Positions 46,797-57,035 of a DNA stretch of 64,000 nt are shown here, one piece after another. A program made the translations under genes and the position numbers. The stretch lies in assembly GCA_020636325.1 (NCBI GenBank), contig JACJYC010000009.1:185388-249387 (forward strand). Direction: 5' to 3'. The stretch's first letter is position 1. Every line of letters starts with the position of its first letter. Under the pieces are notes generated by a model. The model was not told the origin of the DNA. It saw nothing but the letters and a program-made list of their open reading frames with translations, and made no database searches. The DNA comes from Lewinellaceae bacterium. GTDB taxonomy: Bacteria; Bacteroidota; Bacteroidia; Chitinophagales; Saprospiraceae.

Positions 46797-48644
46797 TCAA
46801 TACACCCATATCCGGAGGCCCACAGCGCCCCAATAGAACAGGTAGGCGGTCACGAGCAGGCACGACAGGCTGGACAGCGTGAAGAATCCGCGCGACCATT
46901 TGTTGATCGGTTTGGTAAATGAAACCGCATTGTAATACACCGCCAGCAGGGAAAACAGCGGAAAGAACAGGGAAAACAGGAACATGCCCACCGACCAGAA
47001 GGTAGGTCTGCCCAAATTGTTGATGACATCGCCCTGGGTTTGAGCCAATACGATCAACAGCACAAAACCCACCCACGACAGGGCTGCCAGCAGCGGATAG
47101 ATCCGGGCTCGCCTGAATCCGATCCGGTGTCGGCTGAACAAGGCAACCGGAATCCAGATCAAAGCCGAGAAAATGGTCAGCAGGATCATCAACTGGCTGA
47201 AGCCTGCCAGGACGATGGGAATCCAGACCCCCGCAGCCGTGGTCTTGACGGCGTTGTAGCTGATATTCGGCTGTTGCATCAGCGTTCTGCCCTGATCGTC
47301 CTTTACCAGCGCCATCAGGACGCCCGCGCCCGACGGCATATAGCGCTGCAACAGGTCCGGCTTGATGACATTGACCGGCGCGGGTACCTGAAAAAGCGGT
47401 TTGTGGAACAGCAGGCCGTCCTGCTCGGTAATTTGCTCGGCGGCCAACGGCCATTCCATGAACCTGAGCACCTGATTGCGGCTGGTTGCCGAGCGGTAAT
47501 AACCCGGGATTTCCGGGTTGAAAGTCCCTTTTACGTGTTCGGGCGCTTTCCACTGGTTATCCGGATCGGTGATGAATTGGGTGAGGGCGTCGTTCAGCGG
47601 CGAGAACCCGCCGTTGGCCTTGTTGACCAGCAGGATGTAGCCCCGGTTCTTTTCCGGCGCATACCGGAGCATGGCGAGGAATCCGGTCATGCCGCCTGAA
47701 TGACCAAAAACGCCCACGCCGCGATAATTGCCGTTGCCGATATGGAGGCCGTACCCTTCCGTGACCCCGGCTTTGGCGGCCAGCGTGGAAGCGGGGTGTT
47801 CGATCCGGTCGATGGAGGCGGGTTTGAGCAGGGCCAGCGAATCGACCGAACCGCGGTTGAGGTAGAACCGCAGGTAGTTTGACATTTCGACGGCATTGGA
47901 ATTGATGGCGCCGGCCGCCCGGCTGATGATATGCCAGTAGGGCGCCTCGGCATTTTCGCGGCCCATGTATTCTTTTGACAGGTGTTCCTTCACATAATCC
48001 GTGTACAGCAAGCTGCTGTGCGGCATGCCGAGCGGGCGGAAAATGCGCTCCGCGATGAAATCCTCGATCGTTTTTCCGGTCTTTTTCTCAATGCAATAGG
48101 CTGTGATGGGCGGCCCCGAGTTGCAGTAGGACATGTGCATGCCCGGTTGCCAGCGCGAGACTTTGGAGTCCGGGTGGAATTGCAGTCCCTGCAGGGTGGT
48201 CCAGCCTTCGCCCTGGGTGGCGTATTCCTTCATGTGCATGTCGTCGAACCCGGTCGTGTGTTCGAGCAGGTTGACCAGCCGGATGGGGTGGGTTTCCTCC
48301 CAGGGGTTGGCATACGGCACCTCGGGCGCAAGGTCTTTGAGCTTGTCGTCGAGGCTCAGGCGGCCTTCCTCCACCAGCATCATAGCCGAAACCGCTACAA
48401 AGCTCTTGGTAATGGACCCGATGCGGAACATCGTCTGATCGGTAACCGGCTTCTGGGCGGCCACATCCGCGTAGCCGAAATGGTGCATCCAGAGGATGGA
48501 ATCCTTGTCGACGACAGCGACCTGGGCGCCGGGGATTTCGTACTTTTGGAGGATGGAATCCAGCCGTTGCCTGAGGGCGTCAAAAGACTGGCCGCAAAGT
48601 ATTCCCGCGTACAAAAGAAGGGAAAGGGTAAGGGTGCTTTTCAT
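46797..48644 (-). CDS. Beta-lactamase-fold serine hydrolase with C-terminal membrane domain
   Basis: The 615-residue protein has a signal peptide (ending AGILCGQSF), a class C beta-lactamase/DD-peptidase-like domain with SITK as the SxxK motif, YCN as the YxN motif and a later HSGG, and a C-terminal region with about four transmembrane segments (after residue 470). It probably acts on peptidoglycan peptides, D-amino-acid peptides or esters in the periplasm while anchored in the membrane. The ATG at 48644 is preferred to the frame start at 48677 because the signal peptide begins there. Its stop lies four bases from that of the T9SS gene. Confidence 0.88.
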   Translation of the reverse strand: MKSTLTLSLLLYAGILCGQSFDALRQRLDSILQKYEIPGAQVAVVDKDSILWMHHFGYADVAAQKPVTDQTMFRIGSITKSFVAVSAMMLVEEGRLSLDDKLKDLAPEVPYANPWEETHPIRLVNLLEHTTGFDDMHMKEYATQGEGWTTLQGLQFHPDSKVSRWQPGMHMSYCNSGPPITAYCIEKKTGKTIEDFIAERIFRPLGMPHSSLLYTDYVKEHLSKEYMGRENAEAPYWHIISRAAGAINSNAVEMSNYLRFYLNRGSVDSLALLKPASIDRIEHPASTLAAKAGVTEGYGLHIGNGNYRGVGVFGHSGGMTGFLAMLRYAPEKNRGYILLVNKANGGFSPLNDALTQFITDPDNQWKAPEHVKGTFNPEIPGYYRSATSRNQVLRFMEWPLAAEQITEQDGLLFHKPLFQVPAPVNVIKPDLLQRYMPSGAGVLMALVKDDQGRTLMQQPNISYNAVKTTAAGVWIPIVLAGFSQLMILLTIFSALIWIPVALFSRHRIGFRRARIYPLLAALSWVGFVLLIVLAQTQGDVINNLGRPTFWSVGMFLFSLFFPLFSLLAVYYNAVSFTKPINKWSRGFFTLSSLSCLLVTAYLFYWGAVGLRIWVY

Positions 48645-48800
48645 CGCAGTGCGACTATTTTGATGGATAATCTTCAAATATAAGACAATTTCAATTCAAC
48701 TGAACTGAACCCGGCCCAGCAGAAATCCGCTGACAGAGTATGTACAAAACAGTTTAAACTCGCATTTTTACACGAACAACAAGCGCTAAATTAGCCCGCC

Positions 48801-49655
48801 ATGAAAAACCAGCCTAACCAAATACTGATCATTTCCTTGTTTGTATGCCTCACCGCCTGCGAAGAACCAGGGTTCGGCGTGAACGGATTTTATATTTCAG
48901 ATGTCCGGAAAACTGAAACCGGACAAAATTTTTCCTTCAGTTATGACAACGGATTGCTGACCGGGATTTATTCGGATGATCCCGCCGGTCAGGAGCGGAT
49001 CTGGTACCTGTTTGAATACGGAGATTCCGGGAAAATTGAAAAAATGAGCGAAAAGATTACCCGGCAAGCGCGCATAGAGACCCGGCATTATTCCATTGAC
49101 CAGTCGGACCTGGTTGACCTGATCCGGACGGAGAAGGTCGAAAAAGACAATGAATCTCAAATCATAAATGAGGAGAATATCCGGTTATTTAAAAAGCCGA
49201 AGCACGGCTTTGTGACCCGGATAGCGGTTGGTGACGGGAATGAATTCCGGTCGTATGACCTGGTCAGGTCGGGCGCCAGTGTGATCCGGCGGAAATCCGG
49301 AGATGCCGGCATCGAAAACGATTACGAATACTACGGCTATGATTCGGAAATCAACCCTTTCAGGAACTACCTGGACCGGTTTGGAAACCTCCTGATCATA
49401 CCGTTTACCCGGATCATTTGCCGGTCTCCTTATGCTTATGACGCCCCGGAACGTTATATCCCCGCTAATTTGTTCTCGATTGACAATTGCAGCGGCCTGA
49501 AATCGCCCGCCAGCGTTACTTCGCACGGCATGACCGGGGAAAAGCATACGGGCCTGAATATCAAATACAATGCAGGCGGACTGCCCGCGGTGATCGATTC
49601 AGACCCGTCCATCCCTGAATTTGAATCCATGACAATCACCTACCAATACCGGTAA
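48801..49655 (+). CDS. Lipoprotein of unknown function
   Basis: The 284-residue protein has a lipoprotein signal (MKNQPNQILIISLFVCLTAC, lipobox CLTAC). The mature part is made of repeated beta-meander-like units (NFSFSYDNGLLTGIYSDDPA, GLNIKYNAGGLPAVIDSDPS, TITYQYR) as in YD-repeat-like Bacteroidota lipoproteins. No enzyme motif is visible. It is followed after 41 bases by the GH20 gene in the same direction, so the two may be co-transcribed. Confidence 0.75.
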   Translation: MKNQPNQILIISLFVCLTACEEPGFGVNGFYISDVRKTETGQNFSFSYDNGLLTGIYSDDPAGQERIWYLFEYGDSGKIEKMSEKITRQARIETRHYSIDQSDLVDLIRTEKVEKDNESQIINEENIRLFKKPKHGFVTRIAVGDGNEFRSYDLVRSGASVIRRKSGDAGIENDYEYYGYDSEINPFRNYLDRFGNLLIIPFTRIICRSPYAYDAPERYIPANLFSIDNCSGLKSPASVTSHGMTGEKHTGLNIKYNAGGLPAVIDSDPSIPEFESMTITYQYR

Positions 49656-49696
49656 TTAACCGCGATGCAGCTTTTCAAAACGAAAATCAACCAACC

Positions 49697-51577
49697 ATGA
49701 AAAACCTTGTCTTCCTTCCGCTTTTTCTGCTTTGCGCAATGGCGGCCGCGCAAAATCTCAACCTGATTCCGCAGCCGGTCGAGGTGCGCGCGATGACGGG
49801 CAACTATACCCTTTCCAAAACCACCGCTGTCAGCTACAACGAGACCGGGGCCAAAGAAGTCGCCGAAATGCTGGCTGCCAAACTGAGCGCCCCGACCGGA
49901 CTGACGATTAAAGCCCAACAAGGCAAATCGGCGGCCATCCAACTGACCCTGAACGCGACGGCCGACGCCGAGATCGGATCGGAGGGCTACAAACTGGAGG
50001 TCAACGCCAAGGGCATCGCCTTACGGGCCAATCATCCGGCCGGGTTGTTTTACGGTATGCAGACCTTGTTGCAGCTGTTGCCCAACGAAGTGGAGCGCAC
50101 CAAACCGGCGCAGGCGGCCTGGGTGATCCCCGCCGTGCAGATCACGGATTACCCGCGGTTCGGCTGGCGCGGCCTCATGCTCGATGTGAGCCGCAATTTC
50201 TTTACCAAAGAAGAGGTCAAGACCTTCATCGACCTGATGGCGCGCTGGAAATTCAATACCCTGCACTGGCACCTGACCGACGACAACGGCTGGCGGATCG
50301 AGATCAAATCGCTGCCCAGGCTCACGGAAATCGGCGCCTGCCGCGTACCCAGGATGGGCCATTTCGGCGAAAGGGCCGACCCCCAACCCGGTGAAGCGGC
50401 CACGGATTGCGGTTTCTATACCCATGAAGACATCCGGGAGATCATCGCCTACGCCGCCGCCCGGAATGTGACCATCCTGCCGGAGATCGACGTACCAGGC
50501 CACAGCATGGCGGCTATTGCGGCCTACCCCGACCTGAGTACCCGCAAGGACCCGAATACCCGCGTGAATCCGGGGACCCATTTTTCGGAATGGTACGGCA
50601 ACGGCACCTTCAAGATGCTGGTGGAAAATACCCTGAATCCCGCCGACGAAAAAGTATACGAATTCCTCGACAAGGTCTTCACGGAAGTAGCCATGCTGTT
50701 TCCCAATCCCTATATCCACGTCGGGGGCGACGAGTGCTACAAAGGCTATTGGCAACAGGATGAAGGCTGCCAGGCGCTGATGAAAAAACTGGGCATTCGC
50801 CACGTGGAGGACCTCCAGGGTTACTTCATGGGCCGGGTGGAAAAGATCCTGCAATCGAAGGGGAAGAAAATGATCGGCTGGGATGAGATCCTCGAAGGCG
50901 GGATTTCGCCGACGGCTGCCGTGATGAGCTGGCGGGGCGTCAAAGGCGGTATTGAAGCCGCCCACCTGGGGCACGAGGTGGTCATGACCCCGACGACTTT
51001 CTGCTACCTGGATTATTACCAGGGCGAACGGACGATCGAGCCGCCGCTGTATGCCGGCCTGCGCCTGCAAAAAACGTACAGCTTCGAACCGGTTCCCGAC
51101 GGCGTGGACCCCAAATTCATCCTGGGCGGCCAGGGCAACCTGTGGACCGAACAGATCCCGACCTTGCGCTACGCCGAATACATGACCTTCCCGCGCGCCT
51201 GGGCATTGGCCGAGGTGTACTGGTCGCCGAAAGCCAAAAAGGACTGGCCGGATTTTGTCGGCCGCGTGGAGGCCCAATTTGCACGTGCCGACGCAATGGG
51301 GATGAATTATTCCAAAGCCATATACGACCCGATCATCCAGACTGCCTGGAAGCAGGATCAACTCTGGCTGGAGATGGACGCCGAAGCCCGGGGCCTGGAT
51401 CTGTTTTACACCCTCGACGATACCATGCCGGACGATCATGCGGCCCGATACACCCAGCCGGTTGAATTGCCGGAAGGCCCCATCACCCTGCGGGTGCAAA
51501 GTTACCGAGACGGCCGGCCGATCGGGCATTTGATCACGCTGAAGCTGGAGGAGTTGAAGCGGAGAGGGGGGAGGTGA
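49697..51577 (+). CDS. Beta-N-acetylhexosaminidase, glycoside hydrolase family 20
   Basis: The 626-residue protein has a signal peptide (MKNLVFLPLFLLCAMAAAQ), a GH20b N-terminal domain, the GH20 TIM barrel starting RFGWRGLMLDVSRNFFTKEE, and the catalytic pair Asp345-Glu346 in HVGGDECYKGYW. A C-terminal chitobiase-like domain (LDLFYTLDDTMPDDHAARYT) completes it. It releases terminal N-acetylglucosamine or -galactosamine from glycans or chitin fragments in the periplasm or outside. The end (LKRRGGR) borders a long tandem-repeat field, and the final residues may be repeat-derived. Confidence 0.93.
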   Translation: MKNLVFLPLFLLCAMAAAQNLNLIPQPVEVRAMTGNYTLSKTTAVSYNETGAKEVAEMLAAKLSAPTGLTIKAQQGKSAAIQLTLNATADAEIGSEGYKLEVNAKGIALRANHPAGLFYGMQTLLQLLPNEVERTKPAQAAWVIPAVQITDYPRFGWRGLMLDVSRNFFTKEEVKTFIDLMARWKFNTLHWHLTDDNGWRIEIKSLPRLTEIGACRVPRMGHFGERADPQPGEAATDCGFYTHEDIREIIAYAAARNVTILPEIDVPGHSMAAIAAYPDLSTRKDPNTRVNPGTHFSEWYGNGTFKMLVENTLNPADEKVYEFLDKVFTEVAMLFPNPYIHVGGDECYKGYWQQDEGCQALMKKLGIRHVEDLQGYFMGRVEKILQSKGKKMIGWDEILEGGISPTAAVMSWRGVKGGIEAAHLGHEVVMTPTTFCYLDYYQGERTIEPPLYAGLRLQKTYSFEPVPDGVDPKFILGGQGNLWTEQIPTLRYAEYMTFPRAWALAEVYWSPKAKKDWPDFVGRVEAQFARADAMGMNYSKAIYDPIIQTAWKQDQLWLEMDAEARGLDLFYTLDDTMPDDHAARYTQPVELPEGPITLRVQSYRDGRPIGHLITLKLEELKRRGGR

Positions 51578-51583
51578 AGCTTG

Positions 51584-51941
51584 ATGCTGGATACTGGATG
51601 CTGGATACTTGATGCTGGATACTTGATGCTGGATGCTTGATGCTGGACGCTTGATGCTGGATGCTTGATGCTGGATGCTGGGGGCCCGGACTGCCGACTG
51701 CCGACTGCCAACTGGATGCTGCCCGCCGTCGCCTTGGGGCTATGGCGGACGGGGGATGCTGCCGCTGAGGCGTGGATGCTGGATGCTGGGGACCCGGACT
51801 GCCGACTGAAGACTGCCGACTGCCAACTGGATACTGCCCGCCGTCGCCTTGGGGCTATGGCGGACGGGGGATGCTGCCGCTGAGGCGTGGATGCTGGGGA
51901 CCTGGACTGCCGACTGAAGACTGCCGACTGCCAACTAAAAA
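51584..51941. repeat. TGGATGC heptanucleotide repeat and a 115-bp tandem duplication
   Basis: Positions 51584-51680 are TGGATGCT/TGGATACT units. From about 51700 a 115-bp unit occurs twice, containing ACTGCCGACTGCCAACTGG and the dispersed element CGCCTTGGGGCTATGGCGG. The rest of the 556-base space (to 52133) is AT-richer and holds no gene. Confidence 0.8.
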
Positions 51942-52133
51942 AGGCGGCCTCCGGAAGTCGGGTGAGACTAGAGAGGCCGGCCTGTTAACAAAAATTGGAT
52001 TTGCGATGTATATCTTGTATCGGAACGGATGGAAATCCCTTCGGATTGAAGTTTACTTTTGGCCTTGTAAAGGACTGCATCTATGGATATTGGTTGCAAC
52101 GGCGACTCATTCTTTTAGCCTAAAAAATCATAA

Positions 52134-52667
52134 ATGACCAGAAATTTCCTGTTTGCGCTTATTTCAGTATTGTGTCTGGCAGGTTGTTCCGAGCCCCGGC
52201 CGGCGGCTTCCGACCGCTCCTTCCTGCCCAGCAAGAACTACCATTATACCGATATCGCCTTTGACTCGCTGGCCCGGCAATCGCTGGTGTATGTGCCGGT
52301 CTATTCCGAGATTTACCATATCAGCGGCGAAAGGCGATTTTTGCTGACGGCCACCGTCAGCGCCCGGAATACCAGTTTGAAGGATACGTTGTACATCCGG
52401 ACGGCGGACTATTACGATTCGCAAGGAGCGCTCCAGCGGCGCTACCTCGAAAAGCCGATCGTGCTGAACCCGCTGCAGTCGGTGGAATTTGTGGTGGAGA
52501 ACGATGAAAAACACGGCGGTGCAGGCGCCAATTTCATCATCGAGTGGGGCAGCGGCCCGGTTGCCCTGCGTCCGGTATTCCAGGCGGTGATGATCGGGAC
52601 GGCCTCCCAGCAAGGGCTTTCCTTTACCACGGAAGGGGTTGAGATCGAAACCAGGCAAAAGCAGTAG
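52134..52667 (+). CDS. DUF3124 lipoprotein
   Basis: The 177-residue protein has a lipoprotein signal (ending LCLAGC) and a DUF3124-type beta-sandwich: SLVYVPVYSEIYHISGERRF, LTATVSARNTSLKDTLYI, YYDSQGALQRRYLEKPIVLN and FIIEWGSG. The family is of unknown function and occurs widely as small exported proteins. It is convergent with the retropepsin-like gene; the two stops are only five bases apart. Confidence 0.82.
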   Translation: MTRNFLFALISVLCLAGCSEPRPAASDRSFLPSKNYHYTDIAFDSLARQSLVYVPVYSEIYHISGERRFLLTATVSARNTSLKDTLYIRTADYYDSQGALQRRYLEKPIVLNPLQSVEFVVENDEKHGGAGANFIIEWGSGPVALRPVFQAVMIGTASQQGLSFTTEGVEIETRQKQ

Positions 52668-52672
52668 GGCGA

Positions 52673-53668
52673 TTAACGGTTCCGGTCGTGTTGTGCCGGC
52701 GACAGAACGGGCGCTCCGGATTGACGATGGATGATCGAATCCCGGCGGCCGGCGTCTTTGGAAACCAGGTCCATCAATATCGACGAGCGGTATGGGGAAA
52801 GGGCGATGACCTTGCTTTTGAAATTGATCGCTACCCGGTATTGCCTCAGCAATTCAAACCCCAGGATGCCGTCAATGTTCGGCCCACTGAAATTCCAGTT
52901 GATCCCGGACAGGTCGGTAAACAGCGTGGACATGGGGCTGCAAAATATATCGCCGATCCGGACGCTGCTCAGGTAGCCGGATTCCACTTCCGATATTTCC
53001 CGGGAAATGCCCCTGAAAAACTTCGTGCCCCGGTCTGAAAGCCAGGGCTCCAGCTCGTCCCGGCGGTTGCGGCTGATCATATTGTCTTCGGATGCCGTAT
53101 CCAGCCCCAGGATATAGGTTTTGTTGCCCATCCAGACCTCCATGCACGGCATGCCGGCTTTAAGCGATATCGGCAGGACAGCGTCAAAGTCGGGGCTTTC
53201 CAACAGGCTTTCGCCGCCTTTGCCGGCGCGTTGCAAATGCACTTCCATCTTTTCGAAATCGATGAGCATTTCGTATTTCCAGAAAAGGTCGCCGCCGACC
53301 AGACCCAGGATTTCAACGTCTTTGGCAACCTCCAGATAGTCCAGTGGGATCAAAGCGGCCTGCTGGCCTTTCCATTTCTCTTCCCGGAGCTCGAAATCCA
53401 CGTAAAGGGTTTCCACTTTGGCCGGTTCGCCGTTTACCCCGAAAGCGGTGAGGCCGCTGTAGGATTTGCTCCGGAAATAACGGGCGTTCAGGATAAGCCC
53501 CGATGCGCCGGTATCCAGGACAAAGTATCCGGTGACGTCATCGGCCGTACCCTCGATCAGGATGAATTTATCGGCCATCCGGATGGGCAGTACCGTTGCG
53601 TTGGAACGGAGCGGCAAAATGATGAGCAATGCAAAGACGAAGGTCAGTGGTACAATCGGGCTGTTCAT
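52673..53668 (-). CDS. Exported retropepsin-like aspartic protease
   Basis: The 331-residue protein has a signal peptide (ending LPLRSNATVLPI) and two related halves, each with an aspartic-protease-type loop: FVLDTGASGLILNA (residues about 50-64) and YILGLDTASEDNMI (about 195-209). The first is a perfect DTGAS motif; the second is D-T-A, as in pepsin-like pairs and some exported retropepsin-like proteins. The GILGFELLRQYRVAINF region near the end is the usual flap-following strand. It may process peptides in the periplasm; the substrate is unknown. Confidence 0.8.
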   Translation of the reverse strand: MNSPIVPLTFVFALLIILPLRSNATVLPIRMADKFILIEGTADDVTGYFVLDTGASGLILNARYFRSKSYSGLTAFGVNGEPAKVETLYVDFELREEKWKGQQAALIPLDYLEVAKDVEILGLVGGDLFWKYEMLIDFEKMEVHLQRAGKGGESLLESPDFDAVLPISLKAGMPCMEVWMGNKTYILGLDTASEDNMISRNRRDELEPWLSDRGTKFFRGISREISEVESGYLSSVRIGDIFCSPMSTLFTDLSGINWNFSGPNIDGILGFELLRQYRVAINFKSKVIALSPYRSSILMDLVSKDAGRRDSIIHRQSGAPVLSPAQHDRNR

Positions 53669-53923
53669 TTCACAATGGTTTGATTGTGATTGGATAAAGG
53701 TGATTTTTTAGCCCAATTTACCTTTTGAAGAAAATGTTTGGGGCGTTTGCGCCCGGAGAGCATTACCCTTAAAGAGAAGAAAAAAGCGGAGAGGATGCTG
53801 CCGGAGATGTTAAAATGCCCGTTTCGGGGCAGAATTTTGCCGGAGGGTCGGTTTCAGACCGATGATTGAGGACGGATGGAAGGCGTACCCATTTCGGAGG
53901 CGCCTTCCATCCGTCCAACGGGC

Positions 53924-54721
53924 CTAGTCGACCCGCTTGCGGATGGTCCGGCCGTTGATCGGCTGAACTGGCCGGAAGTTGTCGTGGAGGACGTTGTCAA
54001 AGGCGTCCAATTGGGCCTGAGAGGCAAAAATGGGCTTATCCATCACGATCCAGGTGACGATTTCCGAACAGGGCGGCGTGGTCAGGGAGCCGGAATAGGT
54101 GTAATAGGTCCGGTTATCCGGCAGGAGGTTGTCCGCGTCGATATGAGCAGCCGAAGCATAGTGATCGCCTTCCTGAAGGGGCATATGATCCATGATGGTC
54201 TGCAAAATGGGATTGGATCGGCCTCTTTGGAAAAATACCCCGATAACGGCCAGTTTGCCGGTTGCGACATTTCGGTGAACGAGGTGCACTTCGAGCGGAT
54301 ATTGCTTTCCGCGGACCGTGTGCTCGCTGCCCGCGTGGAAATGGAACTGGAGCAGTTCGTAGGGCAACCCGTTGAGCATCAGGATGCTGCCCGGTTCGTA
54401 TTCGCATTCCACGGTATGGCCGTTGTTGATGATGTCCGTGGGGACCTCCTCGTAATCCGGATGGATGGTCTGGAGGGAGTTGTCGGTCAGCGGGTTCCAG
54501 ATATCCACCGGCGACTGGGCATCGCCGCCGCAGGTGCCGTAGCAGATCGACCAGGTGTCCGGGGCGTGATCGCCTTCGTATTCCCAATGGTAATCGGTAC
54601 AGAAATCTTCGGTTGCCGTTTCGGACAGCGCCGTTCCGGAAAGGTCTTCGTCGAGGGTGCGGAATTGGCAACCCCAAAGCATCAGTGATGAGCTCACTGC
54701 CAGTAAAGTAAAAGGTTTCAT
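53924..54721 (-). CDS. Alpha-class carbonic anhydrase, lipoprotein
   Basis: The 265-residue protein has a lipoprotein signal (SSLMLWGC) and all alpha-class features: HWEYEGDHAPDTWSICYGTC near the start, DAQSPVDI, zinc ligands in LQFHFHAGSEH and EVHLVH, and YYTYSGSLTTPPCSEIVTW with the catalytic threonine loop. Two cysteines probably form the conserved disulfide. It interconverts CO2 and bicarbonate in the periplasm or at the outer membrane. The gene seems monocistronic. The sequence before it (53669-53923) holds nothing recognisable. Confidence 0.93.
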   Translation of the reverse strand: MKPFTLLAVSSSLMLWGCQFRTLDEDLSGTALSETATEDFCTDYHWEYEGDHAPDTWSICYGTCGGDAQSPVDIWNPLTDNSLQTIHPDYEEVPTDIINNGHTVECEYEPGSILMLNGLPYELLQFHFHAGSEHTVRGKQYPLEVHLVHRNVATGKLAVIGVFFQRGRSNPILQTIMDHMPLQEGDHYASAAHIDADNLLPDNRTYYTYSGSLTTPPCSEIVTWIVMDKPIFASQAQLDAFDNVLHDNFRPVQPINGRTIRKRVD

Positions 54722-54932
54722 AAAAGGTTTTTAATGGTGAAATAAATTACGGTTATCTGCAGCTTTGAATAAGCACAGCCGGGAGGCCCGCGCTTCCTGT
54801 CGGGGCGATCATAAATCCCGCTTAGACCTTATGATTTGCATCGGTAAGAATTCGGCAGGAACGGACACCCTTTGTCCGGGCGTCCGTTTTTCCTGCCGCG
54901 AATTGGGTCAGAGACCCAGGTCCCTCTTTGTT

Positions 54933-56906
54933 TTATCTTGTGATGATCAGTTTTTTGAATGCCGAGCGGCCGGTTGCATCGCTGATCCGGACGGTATAGA
55001 CTCCGGGCGCCACGCCGTGCAGGTCGAGTTCGGTGGTTGGATCCGCATTCGCGTCGATTGTCCGGTTGATTACCGTGCGGCCGAGCTGATCCAGGATGTC
55101 CATGGAAACGGCGCCCGTCCATTGCTCATTCAGCTGAAGGGTGAAAGCGCCGCCGGTGGGGTTCGGGAAGAGTGCCATTTCGGGCATGACGGTCTGTTCG
55201 ATTGCCTGAACAGCGGCGCCGGGCCGTTGCGGATTGCCGCCGAAGGGCGGATCGATGGTCAGGTTGTCGAATGTAGCCGTGACGGCGGAATTGCCGCTGG
55301 TTCCGGAAGACGTCAGACCTATCTGGATGCAGCTGCTCATCGGTACGGTTACGGTAAAGGCCAGGCTCCAGTTGGAGCCGTTGTAGGAATGGTATCCTTT
55401 GAAGATATTACCCGTCCGGACGATCCTGAGCCACCGCGATCCCCCCGTCGGGATGAATGACGGATAGGAAGGTCCGTTGGCGACATAGCGGACAAAGCGC
55501 TGCAGCACGTTGGCGCCCTGATAGACCAGCGCTACTTTCCTGGCGCCGGGCAGGGCATTTTCCCGCATGGTGACCCCGGCATAACCCGGCAGGGTAAGGC
55601 CGGCAATGTGGACCGTTACGGAGCCGTCGCCGCAGAGCTGGAACCCGGCGAATCCGCTTTCATCCGAACTCGCATTGGCTGAATAGCAGCCGGCGGAATT
55701 GACGGTTATGGTGCCTGAATTCGGGTCGAAAGACGCCTGGTTGCCGTCCGTGCAGCCGATGCCGTCGGGTTGGGCCGACCAGCCGCAGGGCAGGCCTGCA
55801 ACCGTCACGTCGGATTTGCAGGTTTTTGCGGTGTTGTTCGCGCCGTGCAGGGTTACTTCTACCTGCAGGACCGTACCGGCTGCCGAGCAGGGGATCGACT
55901 CCGTGTCGATGCTTACCCCGGTCACGTCGCAGTTATCGGTGTAGGAGGCCACATCTTCCGGATTGAGCTCAATTTCAGCTTCGCCCGCAAAGGTGACCGT
56001 GATGTCCTGGCAGGTGATATCGGGCAGCGGGCCCGGTACATAGTCGGGGTCATCGGTATCCACCAGGCCGTCGCAATCGTTGTCGATGCCGTCGCAGATT
56101 TCATCCGCACCGGGGTGGATGGCGCTGTTGTCGTCATCGCAATCGTCATCGCAGGCGTAGTAGCCGTCATGGTCATTGTCTACGTCCGCCACACCGCAAC
56201 CGCAGGCGCCGGGATTGATTTTGTCCGGGTCGTTGGGGCAACCGTCGGTACAGTCCGGGGTTCCATCGTTATCGGCGTCGGGCAGCCCGCCGGCTAAATC
56301 GCCGTAGCTGAAGTTGTCCATATTGAAACTCTGAAAGTTTGCCAGGGTAGTATAGATCTCATAGGCAGTAATGCCGCCGCAAGGGCTGATGATCCCGATG
56401 AAGCCTTCCGTAGTAGATTGGTTCAGGAGCTTGGTGAGGTTTCCCGATGCGGCGTTCACGCGCAGGTAAAGCGAATTGTGCGCTCCGTTGGGAGAAGGAG
56501 CTGACGTTTTCCAGTCGAAGGCAATGCCGAAGGAAACCGGGATCGTAACGGTCGTCTTCGGCGTACCGCCGGTAGTTCCGCCCATTTCGATCCTGGTGGT
56601 GTTTTCCATCAGCCCCCCGGGGAAAGAGGAGATCTGCGCGCCGCCGTTGCTGCCGCTGCCGGCAAAGTGGTGGGTGCCGACCGTGGTGGGGGTCGTTTTC
56701 AAATCAATGATCTGGCCGCTAACGGACTCCAGGTCTTCATTGACGATGTTCGCCATTTCCGCTTCCCAGGTTGCACGGCTGGTATACACCTGGAGTTGGG
56801 CGGATAAATTTGCGGAGCCCAGCAGCAGGCAGACCAGAACAGCCAGTCCGGCCAACCGGTCGTGCATCAGTGCGTTTCCGCCTTTTTTTAAACGATTAAG
56901 GCGCAT
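54933..56906 (-). CDS. T9SS-secreted protein with MopE/thrombospondin-type calcium repeats
   Basis: The protein (657 residues from ATG 56906) has a signal peptide (ending LLGSANLSAQ), an N-terminal jelly-roll-like part, a calcium-binding stretch of thrombospondin-3/MopE type (DADNDGTPDCTDGCPNDPDK, DEICDGIDNDCDGLVD), a beta-sandwich and a type A T9SS C-terminal domain (MALFPNPTGGAFTLQLNEQW to KKLIITR). It is surface-exposed or released. An upstream ATG at 56960 is also possible; 56906 gives the better signal peptide. The ligand is unknown. Confidence 0.87.
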   Translation of the reverse strand: MRLNRLKKGGNALMHDRLAGLAVLVCLLLGSANLSAQLQVYTSRATWEAEMANIVNEDLESVSGQIIDLKTTPTTVGTHHFAGSGSNGGAQISSFPGGLMENTTRIEMGGTTGGTPKTTVTIPVSFGIAFDWKTSAPSPNGAHNSLYLRVNAASGNLTKLLNQSTTEGFIGIISPCGGITAYEIYTTLANFQSFNMDNFSYGDLAGGLPDADNDGTPDCTDGCPNDPDKINPGACGCGVADVDNDHDGYYACDDDCDDDNSAIHPGADEICDGIDNDCDGLVDTDDPDYVPGPLPDITCQDITVTFAGEAEIELNPEDVASYTDNCDVTGVSIDTESIPCSAAGTVLQVEVTLHGANNTAKTCKSDVTVAGLPCGWSAQPDGIGCTDGNQASFDPNSGTITVNSAGCYSANASSDESGFAGFQLCGDGSVTVHIAGLTLPGYAGVTMRENALPGARKVALVYQGANVLQRFVRYVANGPSYPSFIPTGGSRWLRIVRTGNIFKGYHSYNGSNWSLAFTVTVPMSSCIQIGLTSSGTSGNSAVTATFDNLTIDPPFGGNPQRPGAAVQAIEQTVMPEMALFPNPTGGAFTLQLNEQWTGAVSMDILDQLGRTVINRTIDANADPTTELDLHGVAPGVYTVRISDATGRSAFKKLIITR

Positions 56907-57035
56907 GTTTTTCCGGCGCCGCAGCAGGTCTGTAAATTGTAAAGTTAATTGTTGGGTCATGATACAAATTAGGTTTATGTGTTGAAAAATGAATTGAATC
57001 TGATAGTCGCGCCCGGCAGCATCCACCGGCTGCAA

